This document shows, piece after piece, positions 1 through 7,835 of a stretch of 64,000 nt of DNA. Both the position numbers and the translations under genes were made by a program. The notes under the pieces are model-generated. The model made no database searches and was not told where the DNA came from. It saw nothing but the letters and a program-made list of their open reading frames with translations. The DNA is from Geomonas azotofigens (lineage in GTDB: Bacteria > Desulfobacterota > Desulfuromonadia > Geobacterales > Geobacteraceae), in contig NZ_JAHLME010000001.1 of NCBI RefSeq assembly GCF_018919395.1, positions 558,001 through 622,000 on the forward strand. The letters run 5' to 3'. Position 1 is the stretch's first letter, and each line of letters begins with the position of its first letter.

Positions 1-681
1 ATGCCCGAACAGGGTGTCGGCGAAAACGGTGTCGTCGAGTCCGGCCACGTTGACCGCGACCATCTCCCCTTTGCAGCCGCTGAGCCGGTGCGTGGCCTGC
101 GCCAGCAGTTCCTTGCCGGATCCGCTCTCGCCGGTGATCAGCAAGGGGAGCGGGCTCTTCGCCACCGCCTCGATGTAGGCGAACATGGCCTGCATGGCGC
201 GATCGGCGGTGCAGATGGCGGAGAAGGCCTCCGGGTGCTTGAGCTCGCACGAGACGAAGCGCTGCGTCATCTCCTTGTTTTCCCGCTGCAACTCGAGATG
301 CTTGATGGCCCGCACCACGCCGCAGACGATGCGCTCCTCGTCGTCGGTCTTCACGTAGTAGTCGTGGGCGCCGAGCCTCATGCAGGTCACCACCTTCCCC
401 ACCTGGTTCAGGCCGCTGACGACTATCACGGCCACCCCGGGATAACGCTCCCCGATCTGGGTCAGCAGCTCTTCCCCGGAAACGTGCGGCATGGTGAGGT
501 CGAGCAAGACCAGGCCGAAGTCCCGCTGCGCCATCAGCTCAAGGACCTGGCGGCTGTCGCTGCACGTTTCCACGTTGGTGATCCCCGCGCTACTTTCCAG
601 CGCCAGCGAGAGCGAACGCAGCCAGGCCGGCTCGTCATCCACCAGCAACACCCGGAAGGACGGGTAGAGCTCACTTTCCAT
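1..681 (-). CDS. Sigma-54-dependent (NtrC-type) response regulator, 3' part missing at window edge
   Basis: The 227 readable codons run off the window start, so this is the N-terminal half of the protein. Residues 10-125 form a receiver domain, with the acidic pair at D15/D16, the likely phosphoacceptor D61 (LLDLTMP) and K111. After a short linker an AAA+ domain begins, with Walker A GESGSGKE at about 184-191, as in NtrC-family activators of sigma-54 RNA polymerase. The C-terminal HTH is not in view. The ATG at 681 overlaps the end of the upstream kinase gene by 11 bases, so the pair is translationally coupled and this is very likely the kinase's cognate regulator. The family call is secure; the target promoters are unknown. 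Confidence 0.85.
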   Translation of the reverse strand, partial: MESELYPSFRVLLVDDEPAWLRSLSLALESSAGITNVETCSDSRQVLELMAQRDFGLVLLDLTMPHVSGEELLTQIGERYPGVAVIVVSGLNQVGKVVTCMRLGAHDYYVKTDDEERIVCGVVRAIKHLELQRENKEMTQRFVSCELKHPEAFSAICTADRAMQAMFAYIEAVAKSPLPLLITGESGSGKELLAQATHRLSGCKGEMVAVNVAGLDDTVFADTLFGH

Positions 682-2401
682 TTTTACTCCCTGCCACGGC
701 AGCCGGTAGAGAAAGGGTGACCGTGGTCCCCTCGCCGGGGCTCGACTCGAAACCGAGGTCGCCGCCGTGGTCCTTGATGATGTTCGCCGAAATGGAGAGA
801 CCGAGGCCGGTTCCTCCGCTCTCGCGCTTGGTGGTGAAGAATGGGTCGGTCAGGTGCTGCAGGTGCTCGGGAGCGATGCCGCTTCCCTGGTCCCGCACCT
901 TCAGCACCACCTTCCCCGCCGCCGCGTCATAGCTCGTGGCGACCTCGATGGCGCGGCTCGGGTCCGGCAGCGCCTGGCCGGCGTTCATGATGAGGTTCAC
1001 CACCACCTGCTCCAATCGTTGCACGTTGCCATAGACCGGCGGGAGGCCGTTGCCGTAACTCGCGCTGAAATTACTGGTGAATTTCCGGGTAGCCACATCC
1101 ACCAGGCGCACCGCCGTCTGCACCACGTCGTTGAAGTCCAGCGGTTCCTTGCGCGCCTCATCGTCCTTCCTGGCAAAGTTCTTCAGGTCGTCCACGGTCT
1201 TCTTGATGCGGTGCGCGCCGTCCTGTATCTCGTCCAGGATGAGCGGCACCTCCTGCCGAACCCGCTGGTACCTGATCCCTCCCAGGGAGAAGTCCCCCTC
1301 TTGCTCCTGGTAGCGGTCCAGGATCCGCTCCGCATCCCGAAAAATTTTCTTCAAGGTCGGCATGTTCATCAGGATGATGCCCGTGGGATTGTTGATCTCG
1401 TGGGCGACCCCGGATACCAGTATCCCGAGCGCCGCCATCTTGTCCGCCTGCACCAGTTGCTGCTGGTTTCTCTGCAACTCGGCCAGGGCATTCGAGAGCG
1501 ACTCCGTGCGCTGCGCCACCTGCCGGCGCAGGGAGTACGACCAAAGCACCGTCGCCGCCAGGATCAGGGAGAGGGGTATCACCACCAGCGCCGCGTACTT
1601 GGCGATTACGAGCCAGGAGGTCTTCTGCGGTTCCAATACACCGATCCACTTGTTGTAGATCTCGTCGAACTGGCCGGTCTTCTTCAGGATGCTGAGCCCT
1701 TCGTTGAACTGGGCCAGCAGTTCCGCGTTTCCCTTTTTCACCGCGTAGCAGTAGTACCGCTGGGGCGCCACATTGCTCGCCATCGGCACGATGTTCTCCA
1801 GCTTCTCCTCGCGGATGATGTGCATGCCGGGCAGCAGTGCGAGCACCGCGTAGTCGCAATCCCCCCGGGCGAGTTGCTCAAGGGTCTCGCGCGGGCTGTC
1901 GGTGAGCACCAGGTCGCGCTCCCACCCCTTCTCCCTCAGGTAGTTGTGCATCCCTCCGCCGCGGTGCACCAGCACCTTTTTTCCCTTCAGCTCGTCCAGG
2001 CTCTGGACTTTGGCCGTTCCCTTCCTGGCGAAGATTGCTTGCACGATGATGGAATGGGGAGTGGAAAAATCGTATTGCCGGGCGCGGGATTCCGAAAAGG
2101 AGAGCCCCTCCAGGACATCCACCTCGCCGCTGTCGAGCTGCTTCTGAATGGCTCCAAAGTCGCCCAACCGGATCTCGACCTGCATCCCCATGACGCCGGC
2201 GATGGCCTTGGTGAGGTCGACGATGTAGCCCGCGGGCTGTCCGTACTTGTCCAGAAACTGGTAGGGGGGATAGTTGCTGTTGCCTCCGACGACGATGACG
2301 CGGGAGGGAGAGGCGGGAGCGGTCGACTGCGCCGCAAAACCCGAGGTGGGCAGGATGAAGACCAGCAGTAAGAGGATGATTCTGGTCAGCATGGCAAGCA
2401 A
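671..2401 (-). CDS. Sensor histidine kinase with fused periplasmic amino-acid-type binding domain
   Basis: The protein has 576 residues. A signal peptide or anchor (about 1-24) precedes a bacterial extracellular solute-binding family 3 domain (about 33-255). A membrane segment (about 263-290) follows, then a HisKA domain with the phosphorylated His in HEINNP (about 335) and an HATPase domain ending in a GGTGLGLSIS box. The ligand domain is covalently part of the receptor, so it probably senses a small polar solute such as an amino acid directly in the periplasm, with no separate binding protein. It is co-transcribed with, and overlaps by 11 bases, the NtrC-type regulator downstream. The ligand cannot be read from the sequence. 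Confidence 0.9.
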   Translation of the reverse strand: MLAMLTRIILLLLVFILPTSGFAAQSTAPASPSRVIVVGGNSNYPPYQFLDKYGQPAGYIVDLTKAIAGVMGMQVEIRLGDFGAIQKQLDSGEVDVLEGLSFSESRARQYDFSTPHSIIVQAIFARKGTAKVQSLDELKGKKVLVHRGGGMHNYLREKGWERDLVLTDSPRETLEQLARGDCDYAVLALLPGMHIIREEKLENIVPMASNVAPQRYYCYAVKKGNAELLAQFNEGLSILKKTGQFDEIYNKWIGVLEPQKTSWLVIAKYAALVVIPLSLILAATVLWSYSLRRQVAQRTESLSNALAELQRNQQQLVQADKMAALGILVSGVAHEINNPTGIILMNMPTLKKIFRDAERILDRYQEQEGDFSLGGIRYQRVRQEVPLILDEIQDGAHRIKKTVDDLKNFARKDDEARKEPLDFNDVVQTAVRLVDVATRKFTSNFSASYGNGLPPVYGNVQRLEQVVVNLIMNAGQALPDPSRAIEVATSYDAAAGKVVLKVRDQGSGIAPEHLQHLTDPFFTTKRESGGTGLGLSISANIIKDHGGDLGFESSPGEGTTVTLSLPAAVAGSKNGK

Positions 2402-2655
2402 GGCTCCTGCGCATAACCGCTACGTGCATGGCCACGGAAAAAAAAGACTCAACAGCGGAAGCTCGCGGCACTTATACCACCTGTGTGCAGCCGGGGTCAA
2501 AGCAAATCTAGTACCTGTCATCCATCGGTTCCGGCGGGGATTTCCACACAGTTGATGCGAGAAAATGGCATCTTTCCTTTCAAAGATATTGACATATACC
2601 TTTCTGAATGTTAGTTGTGCCTTGTGCATATACACAATATCCCCGGAGTTTACTC

Positions 2656-3036
2656 ATGAAAATTTGTTTTCCCGTCGAGCATGACCGCGGTCTCTTAAGC
2701 GCAGTTTACGGCCATTTCGGCTCGGCTCCCGGGTTTGTCGTGGTGGACAGCGTCACCGGTGAGTGCACCGCCATCGACAACGGCGACCGCGTGCACCAGC
2801 ATGGGGCCTGTAACCCCGTGGCCGGGCTCGGCGGGCACCAGGTTGACGCGGTGGTGGTCGGCGGGATAGGGGGTGGCGCGCTGCACAAGCTGAACGCGGC
2901 CGGGATGAGGGTGTTTCGTGCCGGAGCGGGTACGGTTGCCGACAACCTCGCCCTTTTGAAAGAGAACCTGCTCCAGGAGTACCTGCCGGGGCATACCTGC
3001 GGTGGCCATGGCCATAACCATGGGTGCTCCCACTAG
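2656..3036 (+). CDS. Dinitrogenase iron-molybdenum cofactor (NifX/NifB-C) domain protein with His-rich tail
   Basis: This 126-residue protein begins MKICFPVE and has the single Nitro_FeMo-Co fold typical of small MTH1175/NifX-like proteins (conserved HFG near residue 20, a CNPVAGL stretch, a GGIGGGAL loop). Such proteins bind iron-sulfur or molybdenum-iron cofactors or act as carriers. The C-terminus is His/Cys-rich (HTCGGHGHNHGCSH) and is a probable metal-binding tail. The ATG at 2656 is chosen over an in-frame ATG 48 bases upstream because CCGGAG precedes it and the protein then begins like its family. It leads a tight cluster with a UPF0251 protein, and these two families commonly co-occur. 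No nif genes are near, so a role in nitrogen fixation is not implied. Confidence 0.82.
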   Translation: MKICFPVEHDRGLLSAVYGHFGSAPGFVVVDSVTGECTAIDNGDRVHQHGACNPVAGLGGHQVDAVVVGGIGGGALHKLNAAGMRVFRAGAGTVADNLALLKENLLQEYLPGHTCGGHGHNHGCSH

Positions 3037-3038
3037 CC

Positions 3039-3371
3039 GTGCCGCGTCCGCGCAAGCCCAGGACCTGTATCTGTCCGCATCGCTCCGGCTTCGCCGCGGT
3101 GTTCAAGCCGGCGGGAACGCCGCTCAAGGATTTGGACCTGGTGCAACTCGCCCATGACGAACTGGATGCCCTGCACCTGTGCGACGGGCAGGGTAAGACG
3201 CAGGAAGAGGCCGGTGCCTGCATGGGGGTGTCCCGCGGCACCGTGCAGCGCCTGCTGGCGTCGGCCCGAAGCAAGGTGGCCGACGCCTTGGTACAGCAAA
3301 AGGCCCTGGCGATCTCCGGAGGGCCGGGACAAGCCGCTACCAGACCCTCCACCGGTCCGGCAAAGGAGTAG
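3039..3371 (+). CDS. UPF0251 (DUF134) family HTH protein
   Basis: 110 residues if started at the GTG at 3039, which gives the family-typical N-terminus MPRPRKPR; another GTG lies 15 bases upstream, inside the preceding gene. The middle carries a sigma-70 region-4-like helix-turn-helix (KTQEEAGACMGVSRGTVQRLLASARSKVADAL), so a DNA-binding role is likely. Cysteines in the N-terminal part (RTCICPHRSG) may bind metal. The start lies two bases after the stop of the cofactor-domain protein and the end is two bases before the next gene, so the three form one operon. The family's function is uncharacterised; a transcriptional regulator of the operon is a reasonable inference. Confidence 0.8.
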   Translation: MPRPRKPRTCICPHRSGFAAVFKPAGTPLKDLDLVQLAHDELDALHLCDGQGKTQEEAGACMGVSRGTVQRLLASARSKVADALVQQKALAISGGPGQAATRPSTGPAKE

Positions 3372-3373
3372 CC

Positions 3374-3628
3374 ATGGAGTTGCTCGAGCAGCTCGTTGCA
3401 ACAGCACGGCGCCAACACGAGGAAGCCGATCTCCCCGCCTGGCTCGTCGAGGAGATCATCGCACTCCGCGCTGCCCCAACACCGGTCCAGGGCCGGGATG
3501 ACCGGCTCGCGCTTCTCCTGCGCCAGGTGGAGGATTTCGACAGTTACGCCGGAGCGGGCTGTTTCGGTGATTCGGTGAGCGCCGCCACCATAGCCGCGAC
3601 GCTGGACCGGATACGCGGCGGGGCCTGA
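3374..3628 (+). CDS. Hypothetical protein, 84 aa
   Basis: An 84-residue, mostly helical, acidic protein starting MELLEQLV, preceded by a clear AAGGAG ribosome-binding site inside the end of the UPF0251 gene, two bases after which it begins. I do not recognise a family. It has a single cysteine, no signal peptide and no membrane segment. Its position as third gene of the cofactor-domain/UPF0251 operon suggests a related accessory role, but nothing in the sequence names one. Codon use and G+C match the neighbours, which supports it being a real gene. Confidence 0.6.
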   Translation: MELLEQLVATARRQHEEADLPAWLVEEIIALRAAPTPVQGRDDRLALLLRQVEDFDSYAGAGCFGDSVSAATIAATLDRIRGGA

Positions 3629-3745
3629 GGCGGCGTCGCCGCAGAGCAGTTCTGCCGCCACGTGCACCAGCTCCGGCGGCGCCCGTGGCAGGGCCGGTTC
3701 GGCCGGCCCGGCAATACGTGTGAGATTAGATTCGAGGTGTGTATC

Positions 3746-4015
3746 ATGGCGTGCGAACTCGTCGAATGCTGCCAGTTCTTCAAGGACAACATGAAGGACC
3801 TCCCCAAGGCGGCACAGTACATTCAAAGTAAACTCTGCTTCGGTGACTACCAAAGCTGCAACAGGTACCAGATCTACAAGCAGACCGGGGAGCACCTCCC
3901 CTTCGATCTCTTCCCCGACGACCAGGAGGCGATCCGGAAGGTTAAGCAGTGCCTGAGCCGGAAACTGCGCTGCCCCGACGCGCCGAGGGATTGTCAGACG
4001 CCTGATACCGAGTAG
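3746..4015 (+). CDS. Small cysteine-rich hypothetical protein, 89 aa
   Basis: 89 residues starting MACELVECCQFF, with six cysteines in pairs or singles (C3, C8, C9, then FGDYQSCNRY, KQCLSRKLRC and RDC near the end). The spacing suggests an iron-sulfur or zinc site rather than heme, as no CXXCH is present. No signal peptide is seen. The ATG at 3746 has GAGGTG just upstream; longer in-frame starts lack such a site. It stands between the UPF0251 operon and a pentaheme cytochrome. Family not recognised; a small cytoplasmic metal- or redox-linked protein is the most that can be inferred. Confidence 0.62.
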   Translation: MACELVECCQFFKDNMKDLPKAAQYIQSKLCFGDYQSCNRYQIYKQTGEHLPFDLFPDDQEAIRKVKQCLSRKLRCPDAPRDCQTPDTE

Positions 4016-4063
4016 TCGCGGCCGCCGCCCTCCGATCCAGCGGCTAGCGTAAAAGGAGAAATC

Positions 4064-5548
4064 GTGACGTCCAGGAAAAGTCTCGCCCTCAAGCTTGTCA
4101 CCTTGGTAACTTTCGCCGCCCTGGCGAGCATGGCGCAGGCCGCGTCCGCCGCTTCCGCCGTCTTCGACGTCAACCGCGACTTTTACCCCTACTACCCCTC
4201 CCTCCTCAAGTGGGACAGGTCGGTCCTCGAATTCACCCCCCCCAGCGTCTGCCAAGGGTGTCATGAGAAGCAGTACCAGGAATGGAGCGGCTCCGTGCAC
4301 CAGCTCGCCTTCCAGGACCCCGTCTACCAGGGTGAACTTAACAAGGCGGTCAAGGCGGTGGGCCACGAGATTTCCCGTCAATGCGAGGGATGCCACACCC
4401 CCGCCGGCGTGGCCACCGGCGAGGTAAAGGGGTCCGGCAACGCGGGGCTGAGCGAGATGGCGCTGGCGGGAGTTTCCTGCGACATCTGCCACTCCGTAAG
4501 CGGCGTCACGCACTGGCAGACGCCGTCCCACGAACCTGAGAACGGCTCCTTCATCCTCGCACCCGGAGCCGAGACCAAGGACGGCCCGCGCTTTGTCAAG
4601 CGCGGCCCCTTCAAACCCGGCGAGGATTGCGGCGGTGGCTTCCACGACTGCGTTCAGAGCCCCTTGCACCTGCAGGCCGACCTGTGCGCCTCCTGCCATC
4701 AGGTCTACCACTACGACGCACATTTCCCGCTCGAAGCCACCTACCTCGAATGGAAGCACGGCCCCTACGCCCAGCGCGACATCCTCTGCCAGGACTGCCA
4801 TATGGTTGACACCTCGACCTTCATGGCGGCCGCGGACGGGTTCACCAAGCCGCAGCGCCAGCAATATCGCCACTATTTCAACGGCGCCAACTATCTCCTG
4901 AGCTATCTTGCCGCCGGTGCCGCCACCAAGGCGGGGAACCAGGAACAGGCCAAGCTCTTGATGAAGCAGTACGCGATGGCCGTCGACCGTCTCAAATCCG
5001 CGGCGGCGGTCGAGATCACCCCTGTCTACCGCAAGGGGGCACTCAGCGAACTGCAAGTCCGCGTGAAAAACCTGCGCGCCGGACACAACCTCCCCACCTC
5101 GCTCACCAACGTGCGCCAGATGTGGCTAGAGATAGTGGCCACGGATGACGCCGGCAGGACCCTCCTCAGCAGCGGCCAGGTCGGCGCGGACGGTTCCCTT
5201 CCCGCCGATGCCAGGCTCTTCAATTCCGACGGCATGGGGGACAACTTTCATTTCGCCGTCGATCCCTGGGTGGTCACCTCCTTTTCCCGGCACGACACCA
5301 TCCCTCCCAAGGGGTACAAGGACGTGCATTACGGCGTCCCTCCGCTTAAGGGGGTGAGGAAGCTGAACATCGAGGCGAAGCTCCGCTACCGTCAGGCGGA
5401 CCAGAAAGTTGCCGAGGCGCTTTTGAAGGCTGTTCCCAAGGATATCGACTTGGAAAAGATCTACGGGTTGAAGGGGGTCCCTCCGCTGCCGGTGGTCGAC
5501 ATGGCGGTGCGGCACGTGGTCGTCCCATCCCGCCAGGGCCCTCGGTAA
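4064..5548 (+). CDS. Periplasmic pentaheme c-type cytochrome
   Basis: 494 residues from a GTG start with AAAAGGAG upstream. A signal peptide (about 1-29, ending AQAASA) exports it. Five CXXCH heme sites lie at 63-67 (CQGCH), 107-111 (CEGCH), 139-143 (CDICH), 208-212 (CASCH) and 242-246 (CQDCH), all in the N-terminal half. The C-terminal half (about 320-480) looks like a beta-rich domain without heme. The layout resembles the cytochrome c554/c-552-like multiheme family of Geobacter, in which such proteins carry electrons in the periplasm or act on small substrates. A strong terminator follows. The exact partner or substrate is unknown. Confidence 0.88.
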   Translation: MTSRKSLALKLVTLVTFAALASMAQAASAASAVFDVNRDFYPYYPSLLKWDRSVLEFTPPSVCQGCHEKQYQEWSGSVHQLAFQDPVYQGELNKAVKAVGHEISRQCEGCHTPAGVATGEVKGSGNAGLSEMALAGVSCDICHSVSGVTHWQTPSHEPENGSFILAPGAETKDGPRFVKRGPFKPGEDCGGGFHDCVQSPLHLQADLCASCHQVYHYDAHFPLEATYLEWKHGPYAQRDILCQDCHMVDTSTFMAAADGFTKPQRQQYRHYFNGANYLLSYLAAGAATKAGNQEQAKLLMKQYAMAVDRLKSAAAVEITPVYRKGALSELQVRVKNLRAGHNLPTSLTNVRQMWLEIVATDDAGRTLLSSGQVGADGSLPADARLFNSDGMGDNFHFAVDPWVVTSFSRHDTIPPKGYKDVHYGVPPLKGVRKLNIEAKLRYRQADQKVAEALLKAVPKDIDLEKIYGLKGVPPLPVVDMAVRHVVVPSRQGPR

Positions 5549-5572
5549 CAATACGACCGCCCCCTCGCCCTT

Positions 5573-5604
5573 AAAGCCCCCGTCACCACGGGGGCTTTTC
5601 TTTT
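5573..5604 (+). terminator. Rho-independent terminator after the pentaheme cytochrome gene
   Basis: AAAGCCCCCGT and ACGGGGGCTTT pair around a CACC loop, followed by a T-rich run. It ends the cytochrome transcript 25 bases after its stop. Confidence 0.88.
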
Positions 5605-5617
5605 GCTCGCGCCGCAA

Positions 5618-5694
5618 TTATCGGTCAAACCGATAAAACTAAGAGCTTTTATCGAAACTATCGGTTTGACTTATCCTCTTTCTGCACATATATA
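5618..5694 (+). promoter_or_regulatory. Promoter with paired inverted operator-like sites upstream of the dehydratase-like gene
   Basis: TTGACT (5666-5671), a 17-base spacer and TATATA (5689-5694) form a good sigma-70 promoter. A perfect palindrome, TTATCGGTcaaACCGATAA, lies at 5618-5636. The 12-mer GTCAAACCGATA inside it (5624-5635) recurs inverted at 5659-5670, where it overlaps the -35 box. Two inverted copies 35 bases apart, one on the -35, look like a repressor or dual-site regulator target. The regulator is not identifiable here. Confidence 0.6.
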
Positions 5695-5725
5695 CATTTT
5701 GCAATTTTATGTCACGGGAGGGTGC

Positions 5726-7018
5726 ATGAGCGACGAGTTCGAGGTGAAATCCGATCGGGTACTCTGGGAGCAGCTGGGCATGGACGTCGAGCGTTTTTCC
5801 GGTATGCCCGCCATGCTGACCAACGCGTACAAGAACATCTTTCTGTCCCAGCACAACCGCCCGAACAACATGGCCTACTTCGATGACATGGTTGCCAACA
5901 TCCACACCGGGCGCATCCGGGAGATCTACGACGCCAAGCAGGGAGGAAGGCCGGTCATCGGCACCTTCTGCGTCTATGTCCCCGAGGAGCTGGTGGTCGC
6001 GGCCGGCGGGATCTGCATCGGGCTTTGCGGCGGCGCCCAGGGGTCCATCGCCGACGCCGAGAAGATACTGCCGCGCAACATCTGCCCGATGGTAAAGTCC
6101 GCCTTCGGCTTCAAAGTAGGCAGGATCTGCCCCTATTTCCAGGTGGTCGACCTGGTCTACGGCGAAACCACCTGCGACGCCAAGAAGAAGACCTGGGAGC
6201 TCCTGGACCGCTACGTGCCGACCCACATCATGGAGATCCCGCAGATGAAGCGGGAGCGCGACAAGCGGCTCTGGCTGGACGAGGTGAAGGATTTCAAGGC
6301 GGCCGTGGAGCGTATCACCGACACCGTCGCCGATTTCGATGCCGTGGCCGCCGGGATCAAGACCATCAACGCCAAGCGCTTCGCCCTGCAGCGCCTGAAC
6401 TCCCTGCGCCACCACAACCCATCGCCCATAAGCGGCAAGGACATGCTGCTCATCGAACAGATCGCCTTCTACGACGAGCCGGTTCGCTTCGCGAAACAGG
6501 TGCACGAGCTGTGCGACGAACTGGAGCAGCGCATCGGCCGCGGAGTCGCGGTCGCGCCGACCGCCACCCCGCGCATCATGGTCTCGGGCACGCCGATGGC
6601 GTTACCGAACTGGAAACTGCACCATATCATCGAGTCGGCCGGCGCCATCGTGGTCAACGAGGAAAGCTGCATCGGCACCCGCTACTACAAGGACCTGATC
6701 GACGAGGGGGCAACCGACCTCGAAGGGCAGCTGGACAGGCTCACCCAGCGCTACATGAAGATCGATTGCTCCTGCTTCACCCCCAACGACGACCGCATCG
6801 CCCAGGTGTTCACGGAGTACGAGGCGTCCGGGGCGGAGGGGATCATCGATTACTGCCTTCAGTTCTGCCACACCTACAACATCGAGGCGGTGAAGCTGAG
6901 GGAGGCGTGCGAGGCCCGGGGCATCCCGTTCATGGCCATCGAAACCGACTACTCACCCGACGACGTCGGCCAACTGCAGACGCGGGTCGAGGCGTTCCTC
7001 GAGCAGATCAAGGGGTAG
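5726..7018 (+). CDS. 2-hydroxyacyl-CoA dehydratase/benzoyl-CoA reductase family protein, double-cubane-protein-like (YjiM type)
   Basis: 430 residues of the HgdB/BcrC/YjiM fold. It has 13 cysteines, including C82, C97/C101, C120, C135 and C150 in the N-terminal half and C315, C348/C350 and C377/C381 in the second half, more than the three cluster ligands of a classical dehydratase subunit. It stands alone with a single ATPase-activator gene 3 bases downstream and with no second dehydratase subunit, CoA-transferase or acyl-CoA dehydrogenase. That two-gene layout matches double-cubane cluster proteins, which carry an [8Fe-9S] cluster for low-potential reduction of small molecules, and E. coli yjiM-yjiL. 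The ATG at 5726 follows GGGAGGG and a promoter; the frame stays open upstream but lacks such signals. The substrate is unknown. Confidence 0.85.
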   Translation: MSDEFEVKSDRVLWEQLGMDVERFSGMPAMLTNAYKNIFLSQHNRPNNMAYFDDMVANIHTGRIREIYDAKQGGRPVIGTFCVYVPEELVVAAGGICIGLCGGAQGSIADAEKILPRNICPMVKSAFGFKVGRICPYFQVVDLVYGETTCDAKKKTWELLDRYVPTHIMEIPQMKRERDKRLWLDEVKDFKAAVERITDTVADFDAVAAGIKTINAKRFALQRLNSLRHHNPSPISGKDMLLIEQIAFYDEPVRFAKQVHELCDELEQRIGRGVAVAPTATPRIMVSGTPMALPNWKLHHIIESAGAIVVNEESCIGTRYYKDLIDEGATDLEGQLDRLTQRYMKIDCSCFTPNDDRIAQVFTEYEASGAEGIIDYCLQFCHTYNIEAVKLREACEARGIPFMAIETDYSPDDVGQLQTRVEAFLEQIKG

Positions 7019-7021
7019 CCC

Positions 7022-7765
7022 ATGCAGGTGGGGATCGATCTCGGCTCGCGCACCATCAAGACCGTCGCCCTCAAGGGTGGTGCCATGCTGCAGCGCCGCG
7101 TCGTGGAAAGCGGGTTCGAGCCGCACCGCCAGGCGTTGGAGCTACTTGGCGACCATCCGCGGGCGCGGGTGGTGGCGACCGGCTACGGACGGCACCTGAT
7201 GCAGCAGCACGCCGATCTCGACATCATCACCGAGATCAAGGCTCATGCCCTGGGGGCGCGGCACCTGTTCCCCCACTGCCGGACCGTTCTCGACGTGGGG
7301 GGGCAGGACAGCAAGGTGATCCAGTTGAGCGAGAACGGTCGCATCGTCAACTTCCAGATGAACGACAAGTGCGCGGCGGGCACCGGACGGTTCCTGGAGA
7401 TGATGGCGGTTTCGCTTGGGTACGACCTGAAAGAATTCGGTTTGGCCGCGGCACGAGCCCAGGCCGGCACCGCCATCAACAGCATGTGCGCGGTATTCGC
7501 CGAATCCGAGGTGGTCTCGCTGAAGAACCGGGGCGTTCCGCCTGGCGATATCGCCCGCTCGGTACACCTCGCCGTCGCCTCGAGACTCGCCGCGATGGTT
7601 CAAAAAACCTGCGACTGTCAGCACCTGGTGTTCACCGGCGGCGTTGCCAACAACAAGACGCTGGTGGCGATGCTGGAGCGGGCGCTGGGGGTGCCGGTGC
7701 TGGTCCCGGAGGATCCTTCCATAACCGGCGCGCTCGGTGCCGCCTTGCACGCCGGCACCCCCTGA
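7022..7765 (+). CDS. ATP-dependent CoA-dehydratase activator / double-cubane protein reductase (HgdC/YjiL family)
   Basis: 247 residues of the BadF/HgdC ASKHA ATPase family: GIDLGSRTIK phosphate-1 loop at the N-terminus, DVGGQDSK (about 91-98) and a GGVANN adenosine loop near the C-terminus. C117 (KCAAGTG) and C156 (NSMCAVFAESE) are 39 residues apart, as in HgdC, where the matching pair holds the [4Fe-4S] cluster at the homodimer interface. Using ATP, the protein would inject low-potential electrons into its partner, the dehydratase-like protein encoded immediately upstream. The family call is firm; the pairing rests on adjacency. Confidence 0.9.
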   Translation: MQVGIDLGSRTIKTVALKGGAMLQRRVVESGFEPHRQALELLGDHPRARVVATGYGRHLMQQHADLDIITEIKAHALGARHLFPHCRTVLDVGGQDSKVIQLSENGRIVNFQMNDKCAAGTGRFLEMMAVSLGYDLKEFGLAAARAQAGTAINSMCAVFAESEVVSLKNRGVPPGDIARSVHLAVASRLAAMVQKTCDCQHLVFTGGVANNKTLVAMLERALGVPVLVPEDPSITGALGAALHAGTP

Positions 7766-7835
7766 CGCGGATGCAACCTTGGAAGTGGCAAAACGGGCGG
7801 AAGGCCCGGTAGATAACGATACAGGAGAGATAACG

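Noticed and set aside
2656-3036. A nitrogen-fixation (nif) gene cluster
   Set aside because: Only a generic Nitro_FeMo-Co domain protein is present; no nifHDK, nifB radical SAM or nifEN is seen.
2753-5086. A 777-codon open frame on the minus strand
   Set aside because: It runs antisense to several well supported + strand genes, including the pentaheme cytochrome, has no family likeness, and is typical of long shadow frames in G+C-rich DNA.
5726-7765. A benzoyl-CoA reductase or lactoyl/glutaryl-CoA dehydratase operon
   Set aside because: Only one large subunit is present and no CoA-transferase, second subunit or ring-cleavage genes surround it.
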